A DNA stretch of 18,273 nucleotides. It comes from JAHJCL01 sp964504075. Lineage in GTDB: Bacteria > Patescibacteriota > Minisyncoccia > Minisyncoccales > DG-74-3. The DNA is taken from positions 1 through 18,273 of the forward strand of contig CAZDCT010000009.1 in assembly GCA_964504075.1 (NCBI GenBank), read 5' to 3'. Position 1 is the first letter of the stretch. The number at the start of each line of letters is the position of its first letter. Below are positions 1 to 8,204 of the stretch, in pieces. The notes under the pieces are model-generated. The model saw nothing but the letters and a program-made list of their open reading frames with translations. It did no database searches and was not told the DNA's origin. Made by a program: the position numbers and the translations under genes.

Positions 1-2
1 TA

Positions 3-302
3 GGTCCTTATTCTTTGATTACCCAGCAGCCATTAGGTGGTAAGGCTCAGTTTGGTGGTCAAAGATTTGGAGAAATGGAAGTTTGGGCTTTAGAAGGATA
101 TGGAGCAGCTCATACTTTACAAGAAATGCTTACTATAAAATCTGACGATATTCCTGGCAGAGCAGCTACTTATGAGGCAATTTTAAGAGGAGAAGAAATT
201 AAACCACCCAATTTACCCGCCTCTTTCCATTTATTGGTTAATGAATTAAAATCTTTAAGCATAGATGTAGAAATTAAGGGAAAATCTAAAAACGAAACAT
301 GA
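3..302 (+). CDS. rpoB: RNA polymerase beta subunit, C-terminal end (partial)
   Basis: This is the last ~100 codons of RpoB, the catalytic beta subunit of RNA polymerase; the rest lies upstream of the window, so there is no start here. The reading frame is open from base 3. The highly conserved C-terminal beta signature is directly visible (QQPLGGKAQFGGQRFGEMEV followed by WALEGYGAAHTLQEMLTIKSDD). In the family this segment packs against beta' at the base of the clamp. The tail ends in a lysine-rich stretch and a TGA stop. The stop overlaps the rpoC start by 4 bases (ATGA), so the two subunits are probably translationally coupled, as in the usual rpoBC operon. Identification is certain; only the C-terminus can be described. 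Confidence 0.98.
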   Translation, partial: GPYSLITQQPLGGKAQFGGQRFGEMEVWALEGYGAAHTLQEMLTIKSDDIPGRAATYEAILRGEEIKPPNLPASFHLLVNELKSLSIDVEIKGKSKNET

Positions 303-3300
303 AAGTACAAGATTTAGAATCAATAAGGATTCGGTTAGCTTCACCAAAAGATATTTTAGAATGGTCTCATGGTGAAGTCTTAAAACCAGAAACCATTAAT
401 TATAGAACCCATAAAGCAGAGAAAGATGGTCTTTTTTGCCAAAAGATTTTTGGGCCAGAAAAAGACTATCAATGTTATTGTGGTAAATATAAGGGAATTA
501 GATATAAAAGCATAGTTTGTGACCGTTGTGGAGTAGAGGTTACAAAATCTGCGGTTCGAAGAGAAAGAATGGGTCACATTGAATTAGCTGTGCCTGTTTC
601 TCACATCTGGTTTTTAAGAGGCATTCCCTCAAGAATGGGAATGGTTTTCAATATTTCAGGTTCACAATTAGAAAGAGTGGTTTATTTTGTATCTTATATT
701 GTTACTAGTGTTGATGAAGAGGCAAAAAAGAAGATTTTGGCAAGGATTGAAACAGAATACAAAAGAAAACGAAAAATGAAAAGCGAAAAGCCTAAAACTA
801 AAAAAGAAGAAAATGCTAGGTTAAAAGAATTAAAAGATGCAAGAGATAGTGCTCGAGCAGATGTTTTAAGCTTAAAACCGCTTAAAGTTCTTTCTGAGAT
901 TCAGTATATGGATTTTTCTTTAAAGTATGGAGAAGTTTTTGAAGCTGGTACAGGAGCAGAAGTTTTAAGAAAGATTTTTGAGAAGATTGATTTAAAAAAG
1001 GAAGTTTCAAAATTGAAAAAAGACTTGGCTAAAGCAAGTCCTCAATCAAGAATTGATATTTTAAAGAGATTAAGACTTTTTGAATCAATGGTTAAATCTA
1101 ATATAAAGCCAGAATGGATGTTTTTAACTGTTTTGCCAGTTTTACCTCCTGACTTAAGGCCAATAGTTCGTTTAGACGGAGGAAGATATGCTTCTTCAGA
1201 CTTGAACGATCTTTATAGAAGAGTAATTAATAGAAATAATCGTTTAAAACATCTTCTGGAAATTGCTGCTCCCGATGTTATTGTAAGAAATGAAAAAAGA
1301 ATGCTTCAGGAATCAGTTGATGCCTTGATTGATAATGAAATGAGAACCGGTACAACTACTAAAGCTACCACTGGAGGAAGACGACTCTTAAAATCTTTAG
1401 CTGATATGCTTAAAGGGAAAAGAGGACGTTTTAGACAAAATCTTTTAGGAAAAAGAGTAGATTATTCGGGCAGGTCAGTAATTGTAGTTGGTCCTGAGTT
1501 AAAATTAGGGCAAGTGGGTCTACCTAAAAAAATGGCCTTAGAGCTTTTTAAACCCTTTGTTATTAAGAAACTTTTAGACAAAGAACTGGTTTACAATGTA
1601 AGAGGAGCTTCAAGGTTGATTGAAACAGAGAGCGATGAAGTTTGGGCCAGTTTAGAAGAAGTTGTTAAAGATAAATTAGTTTTACTAAACCGAGCTCCTA
1701 CTTTACATAGATTGGGTATTCAGGCCTTTTATCCAATTTTAATCGAAGGAGAAGCAATTAAAATTCATCCTTTAGTTTGTAAAGCATTTAATGCTGATTT
1801 TGACGGCGACCAAATGGCAGTTTATTTACCTTTGTCTAAAAAAGCTCAGACAGAAGCTAAAGAAATTATGCTTTCTTCCCATAATATTTTAAAGCCAGCC
1901 ACTGGCACTCCTATTACTATTCCCAGCCAGGATATTGTTTTGGGTTGTTATTGGCTTACCGACATTATTGAGGGAGAAAAAGGTCAAGGCTCTGTTTTCT
2001 CAAGCCCAGAAGAAACAATACTTGCTTACGAGACAGGATATCTTAGTCTCAGGGCCAAGATTAAAGTAAAAATCAATAACAAACAAGGATTAATTGAAAC
2101 AAGCTTGGGAAGAATTTTATTTAATCAAAGCTTGCCAGATGGTTTTCCTTTCCAAGACAAACATTTTAATTCTAAAAAACTGCAAAAACTAATAGGTCAG
2201 ATTATTAGAGAATACAGTCAAGAGAAAGTTATAGAAACCCTGGATAAAATCAAAGATTTAGGTTTTAATTATTCTGCAATTTCTGGCGTTTCTTGGGGAA
2301 TGAATGATTTAGCAATTCCTAAAAAGAAACCTTTTATTATTGAAAGCGCTGAAAAAGAAGTAAATCAAATTGAAAATCACTTTAAAAAAGGCTTACTTTC
2401 TGAAGCAGAAAGAAAAACTAAAATTATTGAAATTTGGCAAAAAGCAAAAACAGAGATTGAACAAGAGGTTCCAAAAACTCTTAAAAAAGTTGGTTCAGTA
2501 TTTCATATTATTGATTCTGGGGCACGTGGGTCTTGGAGTCAGCCAGTTCAAATGAGCGGAATGAAAGGATTGGTGATTAATCCAGCCGGTCAAATTATTG
2601 AATTGCCAGTTAAAAGTTCTTACAAAGAGGGGTTTGATGTTTTGGAATATTTTATTTCTACTCATGGAGCTAGAAAAGGAACTGCTGATACTGCTTTAAG
2701 AACTTCTACGGCAGGATATTTAACTCGAAGATTGATTGATGTTTCTCACGACGTAATAGTGACTGAAAAGGATTGCAAAACCAAACAGGGAATTGTGCTT
2801 TTTAGAAAACATGCTGATGAGCTTGGACAGGACTTCCTTTTCAAGATTGTAGGAAGGCATGTGATAGAAGATATTAGGCCTAAAAAAGGCAAAACCATTG
2901 TTAAAAAAGGAGAAATTATTGATTGGGACAAGGGTGAAAAAATTGTTGAAGCTAAAATTGAATCAGTAAAAGTGTATTCTCCAATAACTTGTCAGTCTGA
3001 CAGAGGGGTTTGTCAAAAATGTTATGGTTGGGACTTAGGAAGAAATGAAGTTGTTAAATTAGGACAAGCAGTGGGAATTGTTGCTGCTCAGGCAATTGGT
3101 GAGCCAGGAACCCAGTTAACAATGAGAACTTTTCATACCGGCGGAGTAGCTTCTGGAGGTGATATTACCATGGGCTTGCCACGAGTGCAGGAGATTTTTG
3201 AAGCTAGAAGACCAAAAGGAAAAGCAGTCATTTCAGTTCTTACTGGAAAGGTCCAGAAAATAACCCCAGAAAGAGTGATAAAAATTAAAGGGAAAAGAGA

Positions 3301-3874
3301 TGCTCAGAAATCTAAAAAAGCCGAGATTATTGAATACAAGGCTCCTCCTGATGTTGGTATTTTGGTAACTGAGGGCCAATCAATCGAAACAGGGGAGCAG
3401 CTTTTTGAAGGAAGTATTGATTTGGGAGAATTATTTAGATTGGGCGGAAGGGAAAAAGTTCAACGTTATATTGTTAAAGAAATACAGAAAATTTATGTTT
3501 CTCAGGGAGCCACTATTCATGATAAACATGTTGAAGTAATTATTCGCCAAATGTTTTCCCGTTCCAAAATAATAGACCCAGGCGATTCTGAATTCAGTCC
3601 TGGTCAGGTTGTTGAACATGCTAAATTTGTTGAAACCAATAATGGGCTTAAAAAAGACAAAAAGCAATTGGCTAAAGCCAAAACACTCTTACTTGGAATT
3701 TCAAAAGTAGCTTTAACAACAGACAGTTTTTTGTCAGCAGCTTCTTTCCAGGAAACATCAAGAGTATTGATTAAAGCAACGATTGAGGGAAAAGAAGATA
3801 AGTTAAGAGGCTTAAAAGAAAATGTTATTATCGGTAAGTTAATTCCTGCAGGTACTGGTTTTAAGAAAGACTAA
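299..3874 (+). CDS. rpoC: RNA polymerase beta' subunit
   Basis: This gene encodes the beta' subunit of DNA-dependent RNA polymerase, 1191 aa, shorter than the 1407 aa of E. coli and so without the large lineage-specific insertions seen there. The N-terminal zinc ribbon has cysteines C59, C61, C74 and C77. The active-site Mg-binding motif NADFDGD is at residues 498-504 (D500, D502, D504). The second zinc site has all four cysteines (C826, C898, C905, C908). The bridge-helix sequence STHGARKGTADTALRTSTAG is followed by the trigger-loop segment GTQLTMRTFHTGG, whose histidine is H946. A lysine-rich, probably coiled-coil stretch covers about residues 148-185. Translation starts at ATG 299, overlapping the rpoB stop. 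No Shine-Dalgarno sequence stands at the right distance; AAGGGA is about 17 nt upstream. All key catalytic residues appear intact. Confidence 0.98.
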   Translation: MKVQDLESIRIRLASPKDILEWSHGEVLKPETINYRTHKAEKDGLFCQKIFGPEKDYQCYCGKYKGIRYKSIVCDRCGVEVTKSAVRRERMGHIELAVPVSHIWFLRGIPSRMGMVFNISGSQLERVVYFVSYIVTSVDEEAKKKILARIETEYKRKRKMKSEKPKTKKEENARLKELKDARDSARADVLSLKPLKVLSEIQYMDFSLKYGEVFEAGTGAEVLRKIFEKIDLKKEVSKLKKDLAKASPQSRIDILKRLRLFESMVKSNIKPEWMFLTVLPVLPPDLRPIVRLDGGRYASSDLNDLYRRVINRNNRLKHLLEIAAPDVIVRNEKRMLQESVDALIDNEMRTGTTTKATTGGRRLLKSLADMLKGKRGRFRQNLLGKRVDYSGRSVIVVGPELKLGQVGLPKKMALELFKPFVIKKLLDKELVYNVRGASRLIETESDEVWASLEEVVKDKLVLLNRAPTLHRLGIQAFYPILIEGEAIKIHPLVCKAFNADFDGDQMAVYLPLSKKAQTEAKEIMLSSHNILKPATGTPITIPSQDIVLGCYWLTDIIEGEKGQGSVFSSPEETILAYETGYLSLRAKIKVKINNKQGLIETSLGRILFNQSLPDGFPFQDKHFNSKKLQKLIGQIIREYSQEKVIETLDKIKDLGFNYSAISGVSWGMNDLAIPKKKPFIIESAEKEVNQIENHFKKGLLSEAERKTKIIEIWQKAKTEIEQEVPKTLKKVGSVFHIIDSGARGSWSQPVQMSGMKGLVINPAGQIIELPVKSSYKEGFDVLEYFISTHGARKGTADTALRTSTAGYLTRRLIDVSHDVIVTEKDCKTKQGIVLFRKHADELGQDFLFKIVGRHVIEDIRPKKGKTIVKKGEIIDWDKGEKIVEAKIESVKVYSPITCQSDRGVCQKCYGWDLGRNEVVKLGQAVGIVAAQAIGEPGTQLTMRTFHTGGVASGGDITMGLPRVQEIFEARRPKGKAVISVLTGKVQKITPERVIKIKGKRDAQKSKKAEIIEYKAPPDVGILVTEGQSIETGEQLFEGSIDLGELFRLGGREKVQRYIVKEIQKIYVSQGATIHDKHVEVIIRQMFSRSKIIDPGDSEFSPGQVVEHAKFVETNNGLKKDKKQLAKAKTLLLGISKVALTTDSFLSAASFQETSRVLIKATIEGKEDKLRGLKENVIIGKLIPAGTGFKKD

Positions 3875-3878
3875 TTCA

Positions 3879-3887
3879 TGTTAAAAT
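3879..3887 (+). promoter_or_regulatory. Extended -10 element before ftsK, possibly leaderless
   Basis: The 19-nt gap between rpoC and ftsK contains TG-T-TAAAAT, an extended -10 box. Only 6 nt separate it from the ftsK ATG, so transcription from it would begin at or next to the start codon. No convincing -35 hexamer is seen 16-18 nt upstream; TG-containing extended -10 promoters can work without one. This is a pattern-based prediction, strengthened by the same spacing at recA, ychF, trpS and the gene at 17638. Confidence 0.4.
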
Positions 3888-3893
3888 AGAATA

Positions 3894-6068
3894 ATGGTTA
3901 GAAAGAAAAGAAGGAAAAAAAACAAAAACTCTCCTCGAAAAGCAAGAAAACTTCCTGATTTTAATGTTGATTTACCAAGAGAAACAAGAGAGTTGATTGG
4001 TGGAATAATTATGTTTTCAGCTGCCATTATTGTCTGCCTTGCTTTTTTAGGAAAGGCAGGCATAGTTGGAGAAAAATTAATTAGTCTTGGCAATAGCTTG
4101 ATTGGCAATACAATTTACACTATTCCTCTGTTTTTGATTCTAACAGGAATAGTGTTTTTTAATACAAAATACAAAAGAATTTTAGGTCCTCTAATTTTAG
4201 CAATTTTAATTCTTATTTTAGGTATTTCAGGGGTTTTAGCCTGTTTAAATCCTGAAGTTAGAGAGGGAGGAGTAATCGGTTATATTAGCTCCTTTGCTCT
4301 TTTAAACCTTTTTGGTCTTGAGGTTACAATGATTATATTTTTAACCCTGATTATTATTGGTATTTTGATTTTCTGGCAATTGTCATTGAGAGAAGAATCC
4401 ATTGATAAACTCGGAATAGAGAAAGAAAAGAAAACAGTTTTAACCCGTATTTTTGGGAGAAAGACAAAAAGTCCAAAGTTTAAAATTAAAGAGATTGTTA
4501 GCCAAGCACCAGAAAAGGTTTCTGGAATAAAAGATCAAAAGTCAAGCTTAGAACTAAAAGTTGATAAAGTTCCTCAGAATGCTTTATTTTCAAAATACAA
4601 AATACCACCTTTGGATTTATTAGATCAAAATCATGACAAGCCAAACGCTGGTAATATTAAAACAAATGCCATTATTATTCAAAAAACTTTAGAGAATTTT
4701 GGTATTCCAGTAGAAATGGCTGAAATAAATATTGGGCCTACGGTTACCCAATATACTTTTAAACCAGCTGAGGGCATTAAGTTGTCTAAAATTACTGGAC
4801 TTTCTAACAATTTAGCTTTGGCTCTTGCTTCTCATCCAATTAGGATTGAAGCTCCAGTTCCTGGCAGATCTTTGGTCGGAATTGAAGTTCCCAATAAAGT
4901 TAGGGCTACAGTAAGGCTGAAAGATTTAATTTCAGAGCCATTTTTTAGAAATTCTCCTGCTTTAACTTTACCTTTAGGAAAAGATGTTGCTGGTTTTCCT
5001 TCTTATGCTAATTTGGCCAAGATGCCACATCTTTTGATAGCTGGAGCCACTGGGGCTGGAAAAACAATTTTCTTGAATAGTTTAATTTCTTCTCTTTTAT
5101 ATCAAAATGGGCCAGAACTTTTAAGGTTAATTTTAGTTGACCCTAAAAGAGTTGAGTTTAATACTTACAATGAAATTCCTCATATCTTGTGCCCAATTAT
5201 TTATGATGCTCAGAAAACAATAAATTGTTTAGATTGGCTGGTTAATGAAATGGGCAGAAGGTTTGAAGTATTGTCAGCAGAAAAAGTAAGGAATATTGCT
5301 GCTTACAACGAAAAGATGTTAAAAGACGGAACAGAAGTAATGCCCTATATTGTTTTTATTGTTGATGAATTAGCTGATTTAATTATGGCCAAAGGAAGGG
5401 AGATTGAAGCCAGAATTGTAAGATTGGCTCAATTAGCTAGAGCAGTGGGAATTCATTTGGTATTAGCTACTCAAAGACCTTCAGTTGAGGTTTTAACAGG
5501 TCTTATTAAAGCTAATATTACTTCCAGAATTAGTTTTCAGGTAGCCTCTCACATTGATTCAAGAACAGTTCTTGATGTTTCAGGAGCTGAGAAGCTTTTA
5601 GGGCAGGGAGACCTTTTGTTTATTTCTGCTCAGGTTGTCAAACCAAAAAGAATCCAAGGTAGCTATATGTCAGAAAAAGAAGTAAGAAGGGTGGTAAAAT
5701 GGATAGCAGAGAATAATGAGAACATTCTGCCTGAAGATGAATTGTCTAAAGAGCTTAAGGCTGAATTAGACAAAACAATTGTTGATATTTCGGGTTTAGG
5801 CATTTATAATGGTTCTGGAGGGCTTGGAGATGATTCTTTGTATGAGGAGGCTAAAAGAATAGTGATTGAAGCTAAAAAAGCTTCAGCTTCATTTTTGCAG
5901 AGAAAGTTAAGAATAGGTTATGCGCGAGCAGCAAGATTGCTTGATATGTTGGAAGGCAGGGGAATAGTTGGACCAGCTGATGGAGCAAAACCAAGAAAGA
6001 TATTAGCCGTGGAAGAAGAGAGAGAAGAACAAACAAACTTTGAAAACGACTACGATGAAAATGTATAA
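3894..6068 (+). CDS. ftsK: FtsK/SpoIIIE DNA translocase
   Basis: This encodes a 724-aa septal DNA translocase of the FtsK/SpoIIIE family, which pumps chromosomal DNA through the closing division septum and helps resolve chromosomes. A very basic N-terminus (about residues 1-20) precedes four predicted membrane segments (about 34-57, 72-90, 95-116 and 135-162). A variable linker to about residue 230 follows, then the alpha/beta motor. Walker A is GATGAGKT at 384-391 and Walker B ends in the acidic pair D491-E492. Next comes the characteristic stretch QLARAVGIHLVLATQRPSV. The C-terminal winged-helix gamma domain (about 645-715), which reads KOPS-like polarity sequences in the family, is present with the YARAARLLDMLEGRGIVGP signature. 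The ATG at 3894 gives the full basic N-terminus. The gene follows rpoC by 19 nt and precedes recA by 8 nt. The linker is short compared with E. coli FtsK. Confidence 0.95.
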   Translation: MVRKKRRKKNKNSPRKARKLPDFNVDLPRETRELIGGIIMFSAAIIVCLAFLGKAGIVGEKLISLGNSLIGNTIYTIPLFLILTGIVFFNTKYKRILGPLILAILILILGISGVLACLNPEVREGGVIGYISSFALLNLFGLEVTMIIFLTLIIIGILIFWQLSLREESIDKLGIEKEKKTVLTRIFGRKTKSPKFKIKEIVSQAPEKVSGIKDQKSSLELKVDKVPQNALFSKYKIPPLDLLDQNHDKPNAGNIKTNAIIIQKTLENFGIPVEMAEINIGPTVTQYTFKPAEGIKLSKITGLSNNLALALASHPIRIEAPVPGRSLVGIEVPNKVRATVRLKDLISEPFFRNSPALTLPLGKDVAGFPSYANLAKMPHLLIAGATGAGKTIFLNSLISSLLYQNGPELLRLILVDPKRVEFNTYNEIPHILCPIIYDAQKTINCLDWLVNEMGRRFEVLSAEKVRNIAAYNEKMLKDGTEVMPYIVFIVDELADLIMAKGREIEARIVRLAQLARAVGIHLVLATQRPSVEVLTGLIKANITSRISFQVASHIDSRTVLDVSGAEKLLGQGDLLFISAQVVKPKRIQGSYMSEKEVRRVVKWIAENNENILPEDELSKELKAELDKTIVDISGLGIYNGSGGLGDDSLYEEAKRIVIEAKKASASFLQRKLRIGYARAARLLDMLEGRGIVGPADGAKPRKILAVEEEREEQTNFENDYDENV

Positions 6069-6069
6069 T
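6040..6069 (+). promoter_or_regulatory. Candidate recA promoter, leaderless spacing
   Basis: TTGAAA (6040-6045) and a perfect TATAAT (6064-6069) are separated by 18 nt. They overlap the 3' end and stop codon of ftsK. Only 7 nt lie between TATAAT and the recA ATG at 6077, so initiation at the usual distance would give an mRNA that begins at or within a base or two of the start codon. No obvious LexA-type operator is seen here. Confidence 0.5.
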
Positions 6070-6076
6070 ATATATT

Positions 6077-7078
6077 ATGAAGAAAAAACAAGAAAAACCA
6101 AATAAAGAAGATTTACAAGAAGCAATTGATCAGATTAAGCAGCGCTTTGGAGACGGTTCAATTATGAAATTAAAAGATGTTAGAGCAGTTGATGTGGATG
6201 TTATTCCTACTGGTTCTCTTTCTATAGACTTAGCTTTGGGAGTAGGAGGAATTCCTCGAGGTAGGGTAATTGAAATTTATGGTCCTGAGTCTAGCGGAAA
6301 AAGCACATTAGCTCTTCATATCTGTGCTCAAGCTCAGAAAAAAGGAGGAGTAGCTGCTTTTATTGACGCTGAGAATGCTTTAGATCCAGATTATGCTAAA
6401 AAAATTGGAGTGAACATTGAAGAATTATTGATTTCTCAGCCCGATTCTGGAGAGCAGGGATTGCAGATTGTTGAAACCTTAGTTAAATCAGGCGAGGTTG
6501 ATGTGATTATAGTTGATTCAGTGGCAGCTTTAGTGCCAAAAGCTGAAATTGATGGTGAGATGGGAGAGTTTCAGATTGGGCTTCAAGCTCGTTTAATGAG
6601 CCAGGCCCTGAGGAAACTATCTGGGATTATTTCTAAAACCAAAACAATTGTTATTTTCTTAAATCAAACAAGGATGAAAATTGGAATCCGCTTTGGCAAT
6701 CCAGAAACAACGCCTGGTGGGTTGGCTCTTAAATTTTACGCCTCTGTCAGAATTAATTTAAGGAGAATTGCTCAGATTAAGAGGGGAGATGAAATTATTG
6801 GTGGAAGACATAAAGCTAAAATTGTTAAAAATAAAGTAGCTGCGCCCTTTAAAGTTGTTGAGTTTGATATTTATTATAATGAGGGAATTTCTAAAGAAGC
6901 TGATATTTTGAATACAGGAGTAAAATACGAAGTAGTTGAAAGAAAAGGAAGTTGGTTCCAGTATGAAAATACAAAATTGGGTCAGGGAGTAGAAGCTTCA
7001 AAAAAGTTTCTGAAAGAGAATCCGAAAATAACAAAGGAGATTGCAAAAGCAATAATTGCAGCGAACAGCGAAGAGTGA
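6077..7078 (+). CDS. recA: Recombinase RecA
   Basis: This encodes a 333-aa RecA, the ATP-dependent strand-exchange protein of homologous recombination; E. coli RecA has 353 aa. The N-terminal oligomerisation helix (KEDLQEAIDQIKQRFGDGSI) is followed by Walker A GPESSGKST at 69-77, the FIDAENALDPDYAKKIGVN segment, and Walker B VDVIIVDSVAALVPKAEIDG. The DNA-binding loop L2 region reads IGIRFGNPETTPGG; E. coli has methionine where this protein has R. The C-terminal domain is short, and the tail lacks the strongly acidic run of E. coli RecA, ending AANSEE. The gene lies 8 nt after ftsK, has its own candidate promoter overlapping the ftsK end, and is followed by a clear terminator. There is no Shine-Dalgarno sequence; TATAATATATATT immediately precedes the ATG. 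The TGA stop is direct evidence for standard TGA use. Confidence 0.98.
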   Translation: MKKKQEKPNKEDLQEAIDQIKQRFGDGSIMKLKDVRAVDVDVIPTGSLSIDLALGVGGIPRGRVIEIYGPESSGKSTLALHICAQAQKKGGVAAFIDAENALDPDYAKKIGVNIEELLISQPDSGEQGLQIVETLVKSGEVDVIIVDSVAALVPKAEIDGEMGEFQIGLQARLMSQALRKLSGIISKTKTIVIFLNQTRMKIGIRFGNPETTPGGLALKFYASVRINLRRIAQIKRGDEIIGGRHKAKIVKNKVAAPFKVVEFDIYYNEGISKEADILNTGVKYEVVERKGSWFQYENTKLGQGVEASKKFLKENPKITKEIAKAIIAANSEE

Positions 7079-7091
7079 ATAGTGAATAATA

Positions 7092-7116
7092 AAAAACTGC
7101 TCACAAAGCAGTTTTT
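7092..7116. terminator. Bidirectional rho-independent terminator between recA and rpsR
   Basis: AAAAACTGCT (7092-7101) and AGCAGTTTTT (7107-7116) form a perfect 10-bp stem with a 5-nt CACAA loop. The flanks supply a U-tract in either direction: T residues in the right arm on the plus strand, TTTTTTATTATT on the minus strand. It lies 13 nt after the recA stop and 3 nt beyond the rpsR stop, so it serves the two convergent operons. Confidence 0.9.
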
Positions 7117-7119
7117 GTA

Positions 7120-7317
7120 TTATTTTGAGGTGGTAGATAACAATCCTAAGTGCCGAGCTCTTTTAACTGCTTTAGCCAATTGTCTCTGATGTTTAGAACA
7201 AAGACCAGTCCGTTTTTGGGGTCTGATTTTTCCTAAACCCGAAATAAACCTCTTAAGAGTTTGAGTTTCTTTGTAATCTATTTCTTTAATGTTTTTGATA
7301 CAAAAATAACAAGCCAT
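7120..7317 (-). CDS. rpsR: 30S ribosomal protein bS18
   Basis: This encodes a 65-aa bS18, which pairs with bS6 on the 30S platform. The start is ATG 7317, giving MACYFCIKNIKEIDYKETQT. The core follows the family closely (LKRFISGLGKI, then TGLCSKHQRQLAKAVKRARHLGLL). C3, C6, C40 and H43 make a probable CxxC...CxxH zinc site, so this is the zinc-binding (C+) form of the protein; the zinc-free form of organisms such as E. coli lacks these residues. The same frame stays open upstream across the ssb gene, but that extension has no bS18 character and was not used. The start lies 4 nt after the ssb stop. In many bacteria rplI (bL9) follows rpsR; here a terminator follows at once. Confidence 0.96.
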   Translation of the reverse strand: MACYFCIKNIKEIDYKETQTLKRFISGLGKIRPQKRTGLCSKHQRQLAKAVKRARHLGLLSTTSK

Positions 7318-7321
7318 ATAT

Positions 7322-7780
7322 TTAAAAAGGAATGTCTGAAACATCAATCTCAGTTTCTTCTTCAATAATTGGAATCTCTTCTTTTGATACCGGCTCTGGT
7401 TTTTTGGTTGCGTCAGAAGAAGAGGGGGTAGGAGAAGTAGTTCCAACAGCTCTTTTGGGACCCATTTGCATTCTTTCGGTAACAATTTCTGTTTTAAAGC
7501 GCTTTGCTCCTGTTGACTTGTCTTCCCAAGATCTTGTTTGCAATCTTCCCTCAATTAAAACCAAAGAACCTTTTTTTAAATATTGCTGAATAATCTCAGC
7601 AGTTCTGCCAAAAGCAACAATATTATGAAACTCTGCTTGCTCCTGTTTTTCCTTATTTTTATCATAAAAGACCCTATTAGTAGCTATTCTAAAATTAACT
7701 ACTGATTGGCCGCTTGGCAAAGACCTTACATCAGGATCAGCAACAAGGTTACCTAAAACAAATACTTTATTTAAAAACAT
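7322..7780 (-). CDS. ssb: Single-stranded DNA-binding protein
   Basis: This encodes a 152-aa SSB that coats and protects single-stranded DNA in replication and repair. The OB fold covers about residues 1-110 and opens with MFLNKVFVLGNLVADPDVRS, then VVNFRIATNR and EFHNIVAFGRTAEIIQQYLKKGSLVLIEGRLQTRSW. A low-complexity linker rich in P, S, T and E follows, and the protein ends in the acidic tip DVSDIPF, the conserved docking peptide for SSB partners. It sits between rpsF (1-nt gap) and rpsR (4-nt gap), the classic bS6-SSB-bS18 arrangement in which the three are co-transcribed. No Shine-Dalgarno sequence is seen, so translation is probably coupled to rpsF. Confidence 0.97.
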   Translation of the reverse strand: MFLNKVFVLGNLVADPDVRSLPSGQSVVNFRIATNRVFYDKNKEKQEQAEFHNIVAFGRTAEIIQQYLKKGSLVLIEGRLQTRSWEDKSTGAKRFKTEIVTERMQMGPKRAVGTTSPTPSSSDATKKPEPVSKEEIPIIEEETEIDVSDIPF

Positions 7781-7781
7781 T

Positions 7782-8198
7782 TTATTCTTCTAAAATTTCT
7801 TTGAGTTTTTTATCAATATCTTTTAGTTCGACCTTTGCTTTTGAATCCTGAATTTTTGTTGGTTCCGAAACTAATTTTTTAGGTTTTACTGGGTGTCGAA
7901 AGATTTTTGATGGTTCTTTTATGTTTAAAATAGAATAACGCAGGATTTCTTTATTATCCTTAAGTTTTTTTTCTAAATCATTCAATTTTTCTGGCTTTAG
8001 ATTAAAAGTTAAAATCTTGAAAAAAGCTGAAGTGTTTTTTTCAATCGGAGAACCTAAAGCTATTTTCTTCTCAGGTAATATTTTGTCTAAAATCGCTCCC
8101 TTTTCTTTGACTAGAGAGTTTATTTTTTCAGAAAAAGAGTTCAGTTCTTGTTCTGATAAATTTGGTGATATTAAGCAAGCTAATTCGTAATATTTCAT
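7782..8198 (-). CDS. rpsF: 30S ribosomal protein bS6
   Basis: This encodes bS6, 138 aa, the partner of bS18 on the small subunit. The opening MKYYELACLISPNLSEQELN is typical for the first beta strand and helix of the ferredoxin-like bS6 fold. The central part is more divergent than the other ribosomal genes here, but KNTSAFFKILTFNLKPEKLNDLEKKLK and EILRYSILNIKEP fit the family. From about residue 100 there is a lysine- and glutamate-rich tail, probably disordered or helical, likely outside the fold. The gene starts 6 nt after the ychF stop and ends 1 nt before ssb. The assignment combines the N-terminal match with a diagnostic position ahead of ssb and rpsR. Confidence 0.92.
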   Translation of the reverse strand: MKYYELACLISPNLSEQELNSFSEKINSLVKEKGAILDKILPEKKIALGSPIEKNTSAFFKILTFNLKPEKLNDLEKKLKDNKEILRYSILNIKEPSKIFRHPVKPKKLVSEPTKIQDSKAKVELKDIDKKLKEILEE

Positions 8199-8204
8199 TG
8201 ATTT

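Noticed and set aside
7073..7089. Direct repeat AGTGAAT-AGTGAAT after recA.
   Set aside because: Only two short copies in AT-rich sequence, one overlapping the recA stop; no further sign of function.
7318..7554. In-frame N-terminal extension of rpsR to 7554.
   Set aside because: It lies antisense to nothing but in another frame of ssb on the same strand, is Q/K/L-rich low complexity, and has no bS18 similarity; bS18 begins at the MACYFC start.
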